A DNA stretch of 19,671 bases from Fomitopsis serialis (Eukaryota > Basidiomycota > Agaricomycetes > Polyporales > Fomitopsidaceae): assembly GCF_022376445.1 (NCBI RefSeq), contig NW_025955586.1:1-19671 (forward strand), given 5' to 3'. Positions 8,965 to 18,272 of the stretch are shown here, one piece after another. Position 1 is the stretch's first letter. Each line of letters starts with the position of its first letter. Made by a program: the position numbers and the translations under genes. The notes under the pieces are model-generated. The model had not been told where the DNA came from. It worked only from the letters and a program-made list of their open reading frames with translations, and did no database searches.

Positions 8965-10590
8965 GGCTTGCGATTCTGTTTTCTCTGGTTCGTGTGGTTT
9001 GTGTCTCACATCATGGTTACATACCGGACTGTACCGTCATGCTCTCTTACATGTTGTTCGTCGTCGTCGTCTTCTCCGCACTTCAAGTTACTGGGATCCT
9101 CCAAAAAGGCACTCTTCCCGATCGGATGCGTTCTCTCACTGGTGACCCATTATATGTACCACAGATTGGTACCGGTGGGTTCAACGATGCCTTATATACC
9201 ATCCCGTAACTCACTGGATGTGAGGACATGAAAAGCCGCCACAAGATGTACGAGAACGATAGCCGCGGGCTGCGTAGCATATTCTTGCCGGTGCTACATA
9301 CCTCAAGTCTTCTTGGGATATCACATCGTACAAGCTCTCAAGCCCTCGTATTTCATATGAGAACCTGCGAGTGCTGCGTCTATCAGACGTCTCCTTCCTC
9401 TCTCAGCTCATCTTCAGACGTCCGCAACCGCGTTAGCTCCCCATCCCCATCCGACACGGTGCATCCAGTTGATGTTGGCCGATTCTTAACGCCCTTCGAA
9501 TTCGCATAGTCTTCGCAATCACTATTTGTAGCGCACCATGACGCCGAGCCCGACGCTAGTGGGCTAATTCTCCCGTACGTCTGTCGCTGTAGGTCTCCGT
9601 CGCGCTTGCTCGGCTGGAATGCATCCTGGCGCGTACTCCATCCTGGTTCCGTCTCTCGCCTGGTCAATGCGCTCGACGCGTCGGCAGACGTTCTCGCCCG
9701 TGTCGTCTGTTCGCTGATTCTATCTTCTCTCATAAATGGACATGATCTTGACGCGAGCCAAGGCGGAGTCTCCGGGCTCTTCAGAATCATAGCACAATAA
9801 TGCGTTCACTCACGGAAGCAGCAGGAGCGACATCGACGTGCAGCTGCGCGTTGTATCCCGTCGGTCTCCCGCTTTCTCACTGTACAGGGAACGGCAGAAT
9901 AGGCAAACGAAGGAGCAGAGTATACGGTCGAGTAGTACACTATCTCAACTCTTGCAATTGGATAGGCAACGGGAGTTCCTAGCGCGAGCCGCAGACCGTC
10001 GGCCGCAATTCACCCGCCGGATTGCATACAGTACGTACCGCAGGGATCCCAATTTGCTTTTGCGACACCTTCGACGAGACGGTTTTAGCAGGAGGCTCAC
10101 GCTGTACGCTGCGCACATTTGCAATGGCAAGTCGAGGTGGCAGGCTCTGCTGTCGCTGGCCGGGCACGGCAGTTGCGTGGCTCTCACTAGCGGCGGCCCA
10201 CGAAAATACCTAAATGTGCGGAGGCCAAGAAGCCCAGCGAAGGCCCAGCGAGCAGTGGAAAACTAATGAGGCTGCAGACGGTGGCAGGGCGTGGACGGAT
10301 ATGGGATAGCGCTCGCATGCACTCCGCGCCGAGTACATAAAGTAATTATCGACACCCTCTGCCACGAGGGAACGAAGATGCCATCTCGTCCACATCTCGC
10401 CCGACGCTCCTGTCTTTTCTCCCAGGTCTGAGTCCTGCCTCAGGCTGCCTGCATCACAGCCGGAACGTTCCCTCTTCCCCTTCGTCGACCTCTCGCGGTG
10501 CGCGCACCGCACCGCCCGCCAGCCGGCCTTTACATTCCTTTCTACCACACTCCTTTCATCGGGTTTCGGCCGTGACGACGTCACGGCGCC
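8965..10590. other. 1.6-kb intergenic region between the H15 and mucin/SH3 genes
   Basis: The left part is the 3' flank of the H15 gene and includes a short CGT run near 9058-9073. ORFs of 135-142 codons on both strands (9383-9790 and 9838-10266) have no recognisable motifs and no plausible splice partners. The last 300 bases are pyrimidine-rich on the plus strand, as expected for the core promoter of the next gene. Confidence 0.5.
10572..10584. promoter_or_regulatory. Inverted TGACG-type half sites just before the start codon
   Basis: GTGAC-GAC-GTCAC is an inverted pair of GTGAC arms with a 3-base spacer, 6 bases upstream of the ATG at 10591. It resembles bZIP (ATF/CREB-like) half sites, but the position is probably within the 5' leader and the match may be chance. 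Confidence 0.2.
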
Positions 10591-12717
10591 ATGCACGCGC
10601 GCACTCGCAAGACGAGAAGACGACACAGTGCGCAGACGCGAGCTCTGCACGAACGCGACCCGCCCCTCATCAACCTACCCATTCCCTTGCCCGTCCCCAT
10701 TCCATCCATTCCCATCCTTGGACCGCTGCTCTCCCCTCTGATTGGCGGCTTGCCATGGCCCACGCCGACCTCTTCCACGGTGCAAACCACGTCCCCGCCA
10801 GCTGCAGAACCCACCACTACCACACCTCTCGTACCCACGGTAATATCTACACCCCCGCCTCAGCCAACGAGCACTGCCGACGCGCCAAGCCCGACAGGCT
10901 CCGGCGGAGATGATACGGGGAGCAGCGGGCCGTCCCCAGACAGTGTTTCTGGTGGTGGTGGGGCCTCCAGCGATGGCGACGGGTCGGGCAGCAGCAGTGG
11001 ATCGACTGGGACGAGCGGGGATAGCTCTGGCTCTGGCAGCAGCAGCGCCGGAGGGTCGGATGGCTCTGGGGACTCCGCTCCCGCGAACAGCGGCGACGGG
11101 ACAGGCAGCGGAGACATCAGTGGCAACGGGGGATCGACGTCGAGTGTTTCAGCCGGGGCAGATCCTGTCGCCGGATCATCCCAATCAAGTGCCCCCGCCC
11201 AAGGCGCTGGCACGACTTCCTCCTCGCTCTCAGGACCATCGGGGTCGTCTGCACAAGCATCTGGTAACGCGCAGGGATCATCCGCAAACGCGTCTGCAGC
11301 CATGTCTGGGGGCTTAGCAGCTGGCCTTGGGGTTACGACAACCGCGGTTCCCATGGCCGTAGCGAACGCGTTTAGCGGGTCGACCGATTCAGCGTACACC
11401 TATGCGTTTGTAGCTACCTCCAGTACCGGAGTAGCTGATGCCGCTGCAACCGCAGCAGGCACAACAGTCGGCGGTTCAACTTCTAAAGGCTCGGGTTCCT
11501 CAGGCTCGGGCTCGTCAAACCCTGACGGCAACGGGTCCTCGTCATCCAGCTCAACGCCAGCTTCCACCCACCATGGATTATCCAGCGGCGCTATTGCAGC
11601 TATCGTCGTGGTCCTAGTCCTGCTCTTCTTCCTCCTCGTCATCGTGCTATTGCGTCGACGCTCAGTCACCCAACGCGTTCGGAGGCGGAGGAACTGGCTC
11701 GTTGGCGGGCAAAACCCCCACAGCGGCATCAGCAGCTCCCGCTACTTCAGCGACCATCCCAATGGCAGCACGACTCACATGTCCCAACACAGCAGCTTCG
11801 GCCCCGCCACGTCACACGCGCCCTGGGAAACGTTCAACGAACCCGTCGCCGCAACCGCGGAGGGGAGCGCGCCCTCTTCGCGCGTCGAGCTCTCCGTCCC
11901 GCCCGTCGGCCGGCAGATGACGGGGCTCACGGAGCCCGTCTGGACGAGCCACCTCAACGGCTCCATAGTGTTCGCGCCCTCGGTCGCCTCGGTCGCCGCG
12001 TCCGACCCCCTGCCCACCATCCGCAGCCCCGAGCGCACGAGCTGGGGCAGCCACCACTCGTACGCGCACGAGAGCTCCGGCGAGGGCGACGACGCCGGGT
12101 GGGTGTCCTGCCCCGAGAGCGCCGCGGTCAGCACGCGCAGCCACGGCCTCCCCAGCTCCATGACCGTCCGCCCGTTCAGCCCCTCTGAGGCGTGGCAGTT
12201 CCCCAAGCCGCCCGGCTCCCGCGCGGACGCGGACGACGCGCCGCTCCTCCCGGACGACCGCCGCCGGAGCCGCGTCGTCAGCCCCGAGAGCATGTTCGAG
12301 TCGGGCGTGTCCTCCGAGTACGCGACCGCGCCCGAGAACCCGTTCGCGGACCACGCCGCGGAGGCGGGCGCCGTGGACGTCGACGCGCGCACGTCCGAGT
12401 CCGTCGACGCGGAGACGGCGATGCACTTCGCGCGCGTCGAGACGATTCGCCGGCCGTTCGTGCCCGCGATGGAGGACGAGATGGGCGTCGTGCCCGGGGA
12501 GTGCGTGCGCATGCTGCGGCGGTTCAACGATGGGTGGGCGTACGCGGAGAAGGTGGGCACGCGCCGGAAGGGGATCATCCCCATCGACTGCTTGCGCACG
12601 CCTGGGGAGGACCTGCCCGCGTTCCTTGCGGCGAAACGCCTGAGCAGCTACCGGCCGACCAGCGTGCACACAAAATCGGAGGATACTGGAGGGTCGAATG
12701 CCGGAGTGGCCATATAG
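10591..12717 (+). CDS. Fus1-like membrane protein: mucin-type ectodomain, one TM helix, cytoplasmic SH3
   Basis: Single exon, 708 aa. An in-frame TGA at 10573-10575 with no intervening acceptor makes 10591 the start. Residues about 55-330 are a cysteine-free Ser/Thr/Gly/Pro-rich region with runs such as TTTTPLVP and SGSSSGSTGTSG, expected to be heavily O-glycosylated. One hydrophobic helix follows at 334-354, bounded by RRRSVTQRVRRRR, so by the positive-inside rule the C-terminus is cytoplasmic. After about 260 residues of Ser/Pro-rich tail comes an SH3 domain (about residues 620-670) with MGVVPGECVRML, DGWAYAEK (Trp649) and GIIPIDCL. This order is that of yeast Fus1, which acts in mating-cell fusion; whether this gene does is inference. 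There is no classical signal peptide: the N-terminus is basic (RTRKTRRRH) then Pro/Ile-rich. Sho1-like or Msb2-like sensing of the cell surface is an alternative role. The tail-coding part is extremely GC-rich. Confidence 0.88.
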   Translation: MHARTRKTRRRHSAQTRALHERDPPLINLPIPLPVPIPSIPILGPLLSPLIGGLPWPTPTSSTVQTTSPPAAEPTTTTPLVPTVISTPPPQPTSTADAPSPTGSGGDDTGSSGPSPDSVSGGGGASSDGDGSGSSSGSTGTSGDSSGSGSSSAGGSDGSGDSAPANSGDGTGSGDISGNGGSTSSVSAGADPVAGSSQSSAPAQGAGTTSSSLSGPSGSSAQASGNAQGSSANASAAMSGGLAAGLGVTTTAVPMAVANAFSGSTDSAYTYAFVATSSTGVADAAATAAGTTVGGSTSKGSGSSGSGSSNPDGNGSSSSSSTPASTHHGLSSGAIAAIVVVLVLLFFLLVIVLLRRRSVTQRVRRRRNWLVGGQNPHSGISSSRYFSDHPNGSTTHMSQHSSFGPATSHAPWETFNEPVAATAEGSAPSSRVELSVPPVGRQMTGLTEPVWTSHLNGSIVFAPSVASVAASDPLPTIRSPERTSWGSHHSYAHESSGEGDDAGWVSCPESAAVSTRSHGLPSSMTVRPFSPSEAWQFPKPPGSRADADDAPLLPDDRRRSRVVSPESMFESGVSSEYATAPENPFADHAAEAGAVDVDARTSESVDAETAMHFARVETIRRPFVPAMEDEMGVVPGECVRMLRRFNDGWAYAEKVGTRRKGIIPIDCLRTPGEDLPAFLAAKRLSSYRPTSVHTKSEDTGGSNAGVAI

Positions 12718-14071
12718 AGTGCGAACCACTCCGTACTTATTTAAGCGTGGTACGTGCAAACTTGGACGATTACGCTTCGCACTGGACTGACGCTTTCGTG
12801 GAATGGTGGCAGAACACTGACATTCCGCATGTCGCACGCGCCGCTGACAAACTTGGTTAGAATGTACAACACCGCACAAGTATACGTGCTCCTGTCCTTT
12901 CGTGTGTATACCCTATCCCCGGCCGTGCTCTGCTCGCGCCGGGGGTCGGTCATCCGACTCACCCTCATCCTTTAAAATTGTAGACACCATCTCGCTTCAT
13001 TCTTGGTTGATTATTCACCTGCTGTACCATCTACCTACTACCCCCTGCGGCTGTTGTACGTATGCCGTGCCGCTCTGTAGCATGTTGTGTTATCGAGTAC
13101 TTATTGTGTTCGTTCGTTCGAACCTTCGTCTTCGTTTCGCTCTGGGTTGTCGCGTCTTATTTACATGCATTGTGACGAGACTTGCTAGGGCATTTTTACT
13201 ATGTGGATCATTCCGGAGTGTGCCATGGACTTTGGGTTACCATGGGGCTATGGTACATAATGCATAGTCGTTTGATATTTACATGGGCGACATCACCTCG
13301 GACTTTAGGCTGGGCCATACATGAGAGAAGTGCCCACATTGGCTTTCAGGATCTCGGGCTTGGATGGTTTCTTTTCGCGCGCGAGGGATACAATCATTCT
13401 TCCAATTCCACCATACATGCATACTGAGTACCGAGTACTGAACATTGGTGCAATGATAGCGTACACCCCTCATCAAGAACACAAAAAGAAGACAACGAAT
13501 GTCTGCCCCATATACTACCCCAGTTAACCGGCACTAGCCTCGCATCGGCAGGAGTCCCACGTGAGGCTCATCTTATACCACTCGATGAACGTTTTTATAG
13601 CCTCTCTTATGCCCGTTGCGGACGACCAACCGGGCAGGAGTCGTGCGAGCGGGTGACCCCGCCCCCACTCGTCAACTGCAAGAGTTGGGTGCCGGACCCT
13701 CGCCAGAGGTAGAGCACACCCCACACCTGGGGTCGGACCAGGCGCGCGATGCAGCCTCATGGAGGACCGGTCTCGAGGCGACGCACGCACGGAAGGAGAT
13801 ACTACATACCGGGGCACGGACAGCGAGGGGACCTGACGGGTCGACGGGGATGCCATGATCATAGGTCATATATAACATAGGGCATTACACCGCGCCGCCG
13901 CCACGGCGCAGCGGACGTGCGAGTCGGGGGATATGAGTACAGCGACAACAGACAGCGAAAGCAAGACGCAGCGAGAGACAACGCACGACCATACAAGGAC
14001 ATACAGCACCCGACTCCTCTGCCCCTCCATAGCGACCGGCGGCGGCGCTGACGGGGGCACGTCACACGCGG
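12718..14071. other. Region between two convergent genes, with a possible epimerase relic
   Basis: Holds the 3' flanks of the SH3 gene (+) and the FYR gene (-). No intact gene is supported. A GC-rich block spans about 13600-13860. On the minus strand, 13645-13524 encodes a peptide that resembles the end of an extended SDR protein; see the pseudogene entry. Confidence 0.5.
13524..13645 (-). pseudogene. Possible relic of the C-terminus of an NAD-dependent epimerase/dehydratase
   Basis: The minus-strand frame ending in TAA at 13526-13524 reads LLPGWSSATGIREAIKTFIE followed by WYK. Extended short-chain dehydrogenases (UDP-sugar epimerases, dTDP-glucose dehydratases) commonly end with a segment of the form LGW.P.T.I.EGI...V.WY, which this follows closely. 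Upstream in the same frame (to 13862) the sequence is Arg/Pro-rich and lacks a Rossmann fold, and there is no room for a 300-residue gene before the FYR gene. If real it is a small decayed fragment; a chance match is quite possible because only about 23 residues are concerned. Confidence 0.3.
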
Positions 14072-16602
14072 CTACCCGGGTGGGAACGACTGCACGTTCG
14101 CGCTCGCGTGGCCATTTCGCCGGCCGTTGGACCCGTTTGCGTACGCGTACTCTTCTGGGGGTGTCGGCGCCGGCGCCCCGTTGGCCGCCATCGGTGGTGC
14201 AGGATATGCGTGCATGATACTGGCGAAGGTCGCAGGCACGGGTGGCGGCGAGGCGCCAGACCTAGTGGGATAGTGGCGTGCGGCCTCGCCGTTCGACGTG
14301 CCGGGATGATAGGGTGAGTGATGGTGTCCACGAGGGGACGGCATGGATGAGTGCGACTGCGAGCGCGTGTGATGAGCGGACATCTGAGGCGGTGGTGAAT
14401 ACCTCTCCCGGTTCTCCCGCTCCCGGTGCATGACGGGGGAGTGCGACATCCGTGTACTTGACGGCGACTCGCCGCGAACTGGGTTGTTGCCGGTAGGCCC
14501 ATAATCTTCATACGCAGGATTACTCGTGCGTGAGCTTCGTCGTCCGCGCTGTGGTGGTGCGTCCCGAGCATGTGGGGGAACATATTCTTGATATTCTTGC
14601 TGGAATTGAATCGGTTTCATGGTAGAAGGCGGCGGATGATATGGTTGTGGCCTCGACGGATCTTCCGCGTCAACCTGTATGATTTGCAGCTCTCTGTGGT
14701 CCCCCTCCTTGCCTCTCTCCGAATAGTACGGGCCCCCGTCTGGTCGGCCACCTTCCGCCTGGTCATTATCCTCCGGAAGCGCCGGGATCACCGCGGCGTG
14801 CCTGCCACCAAGGGGTCTGTGGGTAGAATTTAAGTCACTTGTCGCCCGTCTGCGCCCTCCGCACTGACAAAAGAGAATGCGACGCTCACCCGCCCTCGAC
14901 GAAGTGCTGCCAGACGTAGTCCTTCAACTGATGCGCGTTGGGCAGTTCCTGGATCAGGTGCTTGATAGTGTTCTGGCCGAGCCCAAAGAAGTCTGGTCCC
15001 GAAACAGAGTTTGAGTGCTGTCGGTTCCGGATGCGGTTCGCCTCCTTCACGATGGTCGACCACGCGCCGGTAGCGGTGCCCGCAAGGACTTTGTGTTCAG
15101 GTTTGTCCTGGGGAGTTATCTGGAACGTCGGCCCGTCGCCTCCGTCAAGGATTGTGCAATGGTAGATGGCCTCCGCGTCGGGGTTGACCATCGACAGGTA
15201 GCGCCTGCGAGGATCGAGGGCCGGAGCGCTGAGCTTTCAGTCACGCACAGCCATCGCAGAGACGTACCTGGTCACCTCATAGTGAATGGGAAAGATGTAC
15301 CGCTCGGTGTGGAAGTGCTCGCGCATGCACACATCGCCGAGGTTGATGACGGTCATGATGCCGACGACGAGGGGGAGGAGCGGTCGGCCTTTCTTGTCGC
15401 GGGGCACCATGGGTATGCTGAAGCTCTTGCTCTGCACGGTATGCGCTTTCAGTCGCTTCGGCTTTGCGTGACGCTGAATATCCGTCGGGCGTGACGCGGC
15501 GAGGGCGCCTGACGACGATGTACGTAGGGTCATCTGCATTTGACTTTGCGACGGCGGCGCGTTTGCTATGGCCTCTGCTCCTGCGGGCCGAAAGGACGGC
15601 GAGTACGCCGCACCCGGCACAGGCGGGGGATACTCGTCATGCGGGGACATCATGGGGGAGCCGGGCGACTCAGAGCGGCGGTGGCCCTGCATGAGGCCGT
15701 GCGGCAGGGGGGGCTGCATCGACGACCCCGGCGGGGGACTCGCCTCCCCAGAGGGCGGCGCGGGTGGCTTCAGTCTCAATCTGGTGCCCGAGCTCGACAC
15801 GAGCACGGGCGGTACCCCATTTCCCTGGCCCTGCATTGACGGGTGCGGTGGCGCGTACTGCTGCACCGGGACACTCATCTCCTTCCCCTTCTGTGTCGTT
15901 CGCGGCCGTCTCGCCTGCCGCCGTGCCTCCCGCGCCTCGTCTTCTTCCTGCTGTCTGCGCTGCTCCTCCTGGCGCTTGCGCGCGTCGGGCCCGATGTGAC
16001 GGGAAAGGACAACAGGATCAATGTTGGGATCCTCCTGGTCCACCTCGTCAATGGCCTGGCGGAGGTTGCTCACGAAGTGTTTCTGGCTGTTTACGGACAG
16101 CAGGGAGCGCGGAAAAGCGGTGAAAGGGGGGCCGGGGATGGGTGCACCGGGGTTGACCTGGGGGTTGGTCTCGAGCTCGGTGATGCGATCCAGCAGCAAA
16201 CTGCATTGGAATGAACAAGGGCACCATATGCCACTGCGGAGGAAACTGCTTACGCGCGTTCTGCTCGCCATTTGAGGTTGCGCTCGCCGGACCTTTGCAG
16301 CTGGAACTGAGACTCAGTGAATTTCTGAGATCGCCGTGGCGCACAAGATCAACGTCAGTGACTGGGCACGACACGGATCTTTCTCGCAGATGCGAAACGT
16401 GCATACTGACCTCCTCCAGTTCCTTGTACTTGCGCACGAGCTTTGCGTATTTTTCGGGCACGTCCGGGTCCGGGGCCTTCTTGGAGCTGCTTTCACGAGG
16501 CTGGGAGGCCTGCGGGGGCAGTGGTGGTGGGCCCATGATGATTTCGAGGGGCGGAGGCATGTTTTGTGGCGGGCCCATGCTTGATCGCGAAGGGCGGCTC
16601 AT
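14072..16602 (-). CDS. FYRN-FYRC domain nuclear protein (TBRG1-like)
   Basis: Five exons on the minus strand: 16602-16411, 16306-16254, 16200-15268, 15204-14890, 14816-14072; 2238 nt, 745 aa. The N-terminus is Pro-rich, then a coiled coil runs through KYAKLVRKYKELEE, RSGERNLKWRAER and LLLDRITELE (about residues 50-95) and a basic Arg/Gln/Glu helix. A Pro/Ser-rich linker leads to KKGRPLLPLVVGIMTVINLG (351-370) and HTERYIFPIHYEVTRRYLSM, the FYRN motif. The FYRC motif follows at about 400-493 (AIYHCTILDGG, GPDFFGLGQNTIKHLIQELP). Paired FYR motifs occur in MLL/KMT2 proteins and in TBRG1, all chromatin-linked; with the coiled coil but no SET domain, the TBRG1 type fits best. The C-terminal 250 residues are disordered and rich in Pro, Ser, His and Tyr. 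The first intron uses GTCAGT and a CTCAG acceptor; ACTGAG six bases earlier would add two residues. Confidence 0.92.
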
Positions 16603-16709
16603 GGTGGTCGAGAGAGAAGAGGGGCGGGGACGCGCTGGGGTCCAGGGGCGTAGCCCAGCCAGGGCGAAGCGACCGTCGCCACCTGTTTGGTCCGATATAA
16701 ATCCCACAT
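16599..16709 (-). other. 36-codon upstream ORF overlapping the FYR gene start (ATGA)
   Basis: The minus strand has an ATG at 16709-16707 (context TCAATGT, weak) opening a 36-codon frame. It ends in TGA at 16601-16599, so the stop overlaps the main start as ATGA. The main ATG has a strong context (CACCATGA). If the transcript begins upstream of 16709, this arrangement would allow reinitiation control of the FYR protein. The transcript start is unknown. Confidence 0.45.
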
Positions 16710-18272
16710 TGAAACACTAGTCAGCTCTCCCAATCACGCAGATCATCTGCTTCTTCTTTCTCAGAGCACAAAGTCGCCTGCGACGGCATTGTATATTGTT
16801 CTCCGCGACGACGCAGACAACAGCTGCCCGTCGCGGCGCGCGCAGCAGCGCAGGCAGGCGGGGCACCGAGGACGACGATTCCGGGGAGCTTTGCGAGTTG
16901 GCCGGATATGGAACTCGGCGTGGCGTTGATTGACTGTTTTGGGCATGGCTAAACGCCGGAATCTTCTTCCCACTACGCCTCGTATGCGGACCCCGGAACT
17001 CCTCGTATGCTACGCCTCCCCAGGCTCACCCTTCTCCCGCTGCCGCGAACCCAAAGCCGGCCACCGTCGCACAGAAAATGCATGCAGGGCGCCGCGACGG
17101 GGCGCACAAGGCCGCTACACTACACAAGGCACGCTAGCAACAACAGGAGAGGGAGGCTGTGAGAGAGGCGGCGGGCGTAAGCTTGCCTGTGGACGGGTCC
17201 AGATTGATCAAGGCCATCTGTCAACTGACTCCGCCTCCGAATGCGGTCATCGCCATATCGCCCTTCCGCGCGTCTGCGTGCCTCGTTCCTCGCAGCACGC
17301 CTCCTTCCCCACCCGAGTGTCCTCCCCCTTTCGGGCATCACCTCCCCATATAAGGCAACCGTAGTATTCGCCCGGCCGCCCACCCGCCGCGCCCCACCTA
17401 GCCGTTATCTGCGAAGCTTCCCCGCGAGACCCCCTTCGCGATCAGCACCGTTACGTCCAACTGATCAGGCAGCGGTGGGCACCGTAGCGGCTTCGGGGCA
17501 GATGGCCCACATGTGCCGGCTGCGGTGGCTGTAGGCCTGGACAGCATGCACACTGCCCATTCATTCCACCATCACACCCGTGGCGCCAAGCGCGCGACGC
17601 AAGCACGATATCGTACATCGCCAAATGCGGCTACGGTGCTGTCATCGAAGTCGGAACCATCGTTGACCGACGCCCTTCCAGGCCACCGTGACGTCGAGCG
17701 CTGACAGCCATGTCGCTACAAATCTGGTTTCATTGACAACGTCGATCCCTATTACATTGCTATAGCCGTATAGCAAAACGTAAGGTGGGGACTCGTCATG
17801 TCGTGTGGCATGAGCCCATAAACATAATACGTATACGTGCGTGCGACAAGTCGGTACAGAGACATTATGGAGACAGAGACAGGGAGACTTCAGAGAGAGA
17901 AAGGCGACGTTTTGGACACGGGAAGTGGAAGGAACATGGGATGGCGGGGTGCTTCGACGCCTAGGCAGGGAAGAGGGACACGAAGACCGCCAGCACCGCC
18001 TTTTGCGAATGCCGGCACGACCAAGAAACAAACCGAAGGGAACATGCAACTGTACTTGAGGGAGAAAACTGCTGTCCGAGGCGAGCCGAAGGGCCTATTC
18101 TACTAACGATCGGATGGCATGCGAGCGACGCCAACAAGTCACATAAACCTATACCTGCAGAGGGAGGATCTGGTCAACAGACTTCCCGCCTCCGATCAGC
18201 CACGGACCCGAGCCCTCGCAAGGCTTGACAACTCACCTGGAAAATCGAACCACGGAATGCATAGAGCGAAGA
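16603..18272. other. 1.67-kb intergenic region between two minus-strand genes
   Basis: The left part is the promoter and leader of the FYR gene. The right part is the 3' flank of the Ser-rich gene, with a GAGACAGAGACAGGGAGA purine run near 17873-17890 (plus strand). At 17346-17355 is CCATATAAGG, a perfect CArG consensus that also contains a TATA-like core on the plus strand. No downstream gene is convincing: the 63-codon ORF at 17513-17704 has no recognisable features. Confidence 0.45.
17346..17355. promoter_or_regulatory. CArG-box / TATA-like site
   Basis: CCATATAAGG fits CC(A/T)6GG, the binding site of SRF-type MADS proteins (Mcm1-related in fungi), and includes TATAAG. No gene with a fitting start follows on either strand, so function is uncertain. 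Confidence 0.2.

Noticed and set aside
9383..9790. 135-codon minus-strand ORF in the 8965-10590 intergenic region
   Set aside because: No recognisable domain, no partner exons, no promoter-like context; length is within chance for this base composition.
9838..10266. 142-codon plus-strand ORF before the SH3 gene
   Set aside because: Arg-rich, irregular composition without motifs; likely chance.
12192..12860. 222-codon plus-strand ORF in another frame of the SH3 gene
   Set aside because: Arg/Gly-rich shadow of the same GC-rich exon; its frame conflicts with the SH3 domain.
11812..12879. 355-codon antisense ORF opposite the SH3 gene tail
   Set aside because: It is opposite a well-supported exon in a region of extreme GC content, reads as Arg/Ala/Gly-rich shadow sequence and has no motif of its own.
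13620..13760. GC-rich block considered as a tRNA or structured RNA
   Set aside because: No A or B box and no cloverleaf arms that pair; the short stems seen are ordinary for this GC content.
17642..18049. 135-codon minus-strand ORF downstream of the Ser-rich gene
   Set aside because: No motif, located in the likely 3' untranslated and intergenic region, and partly made of a low-complexity purine/pyrimidine run.
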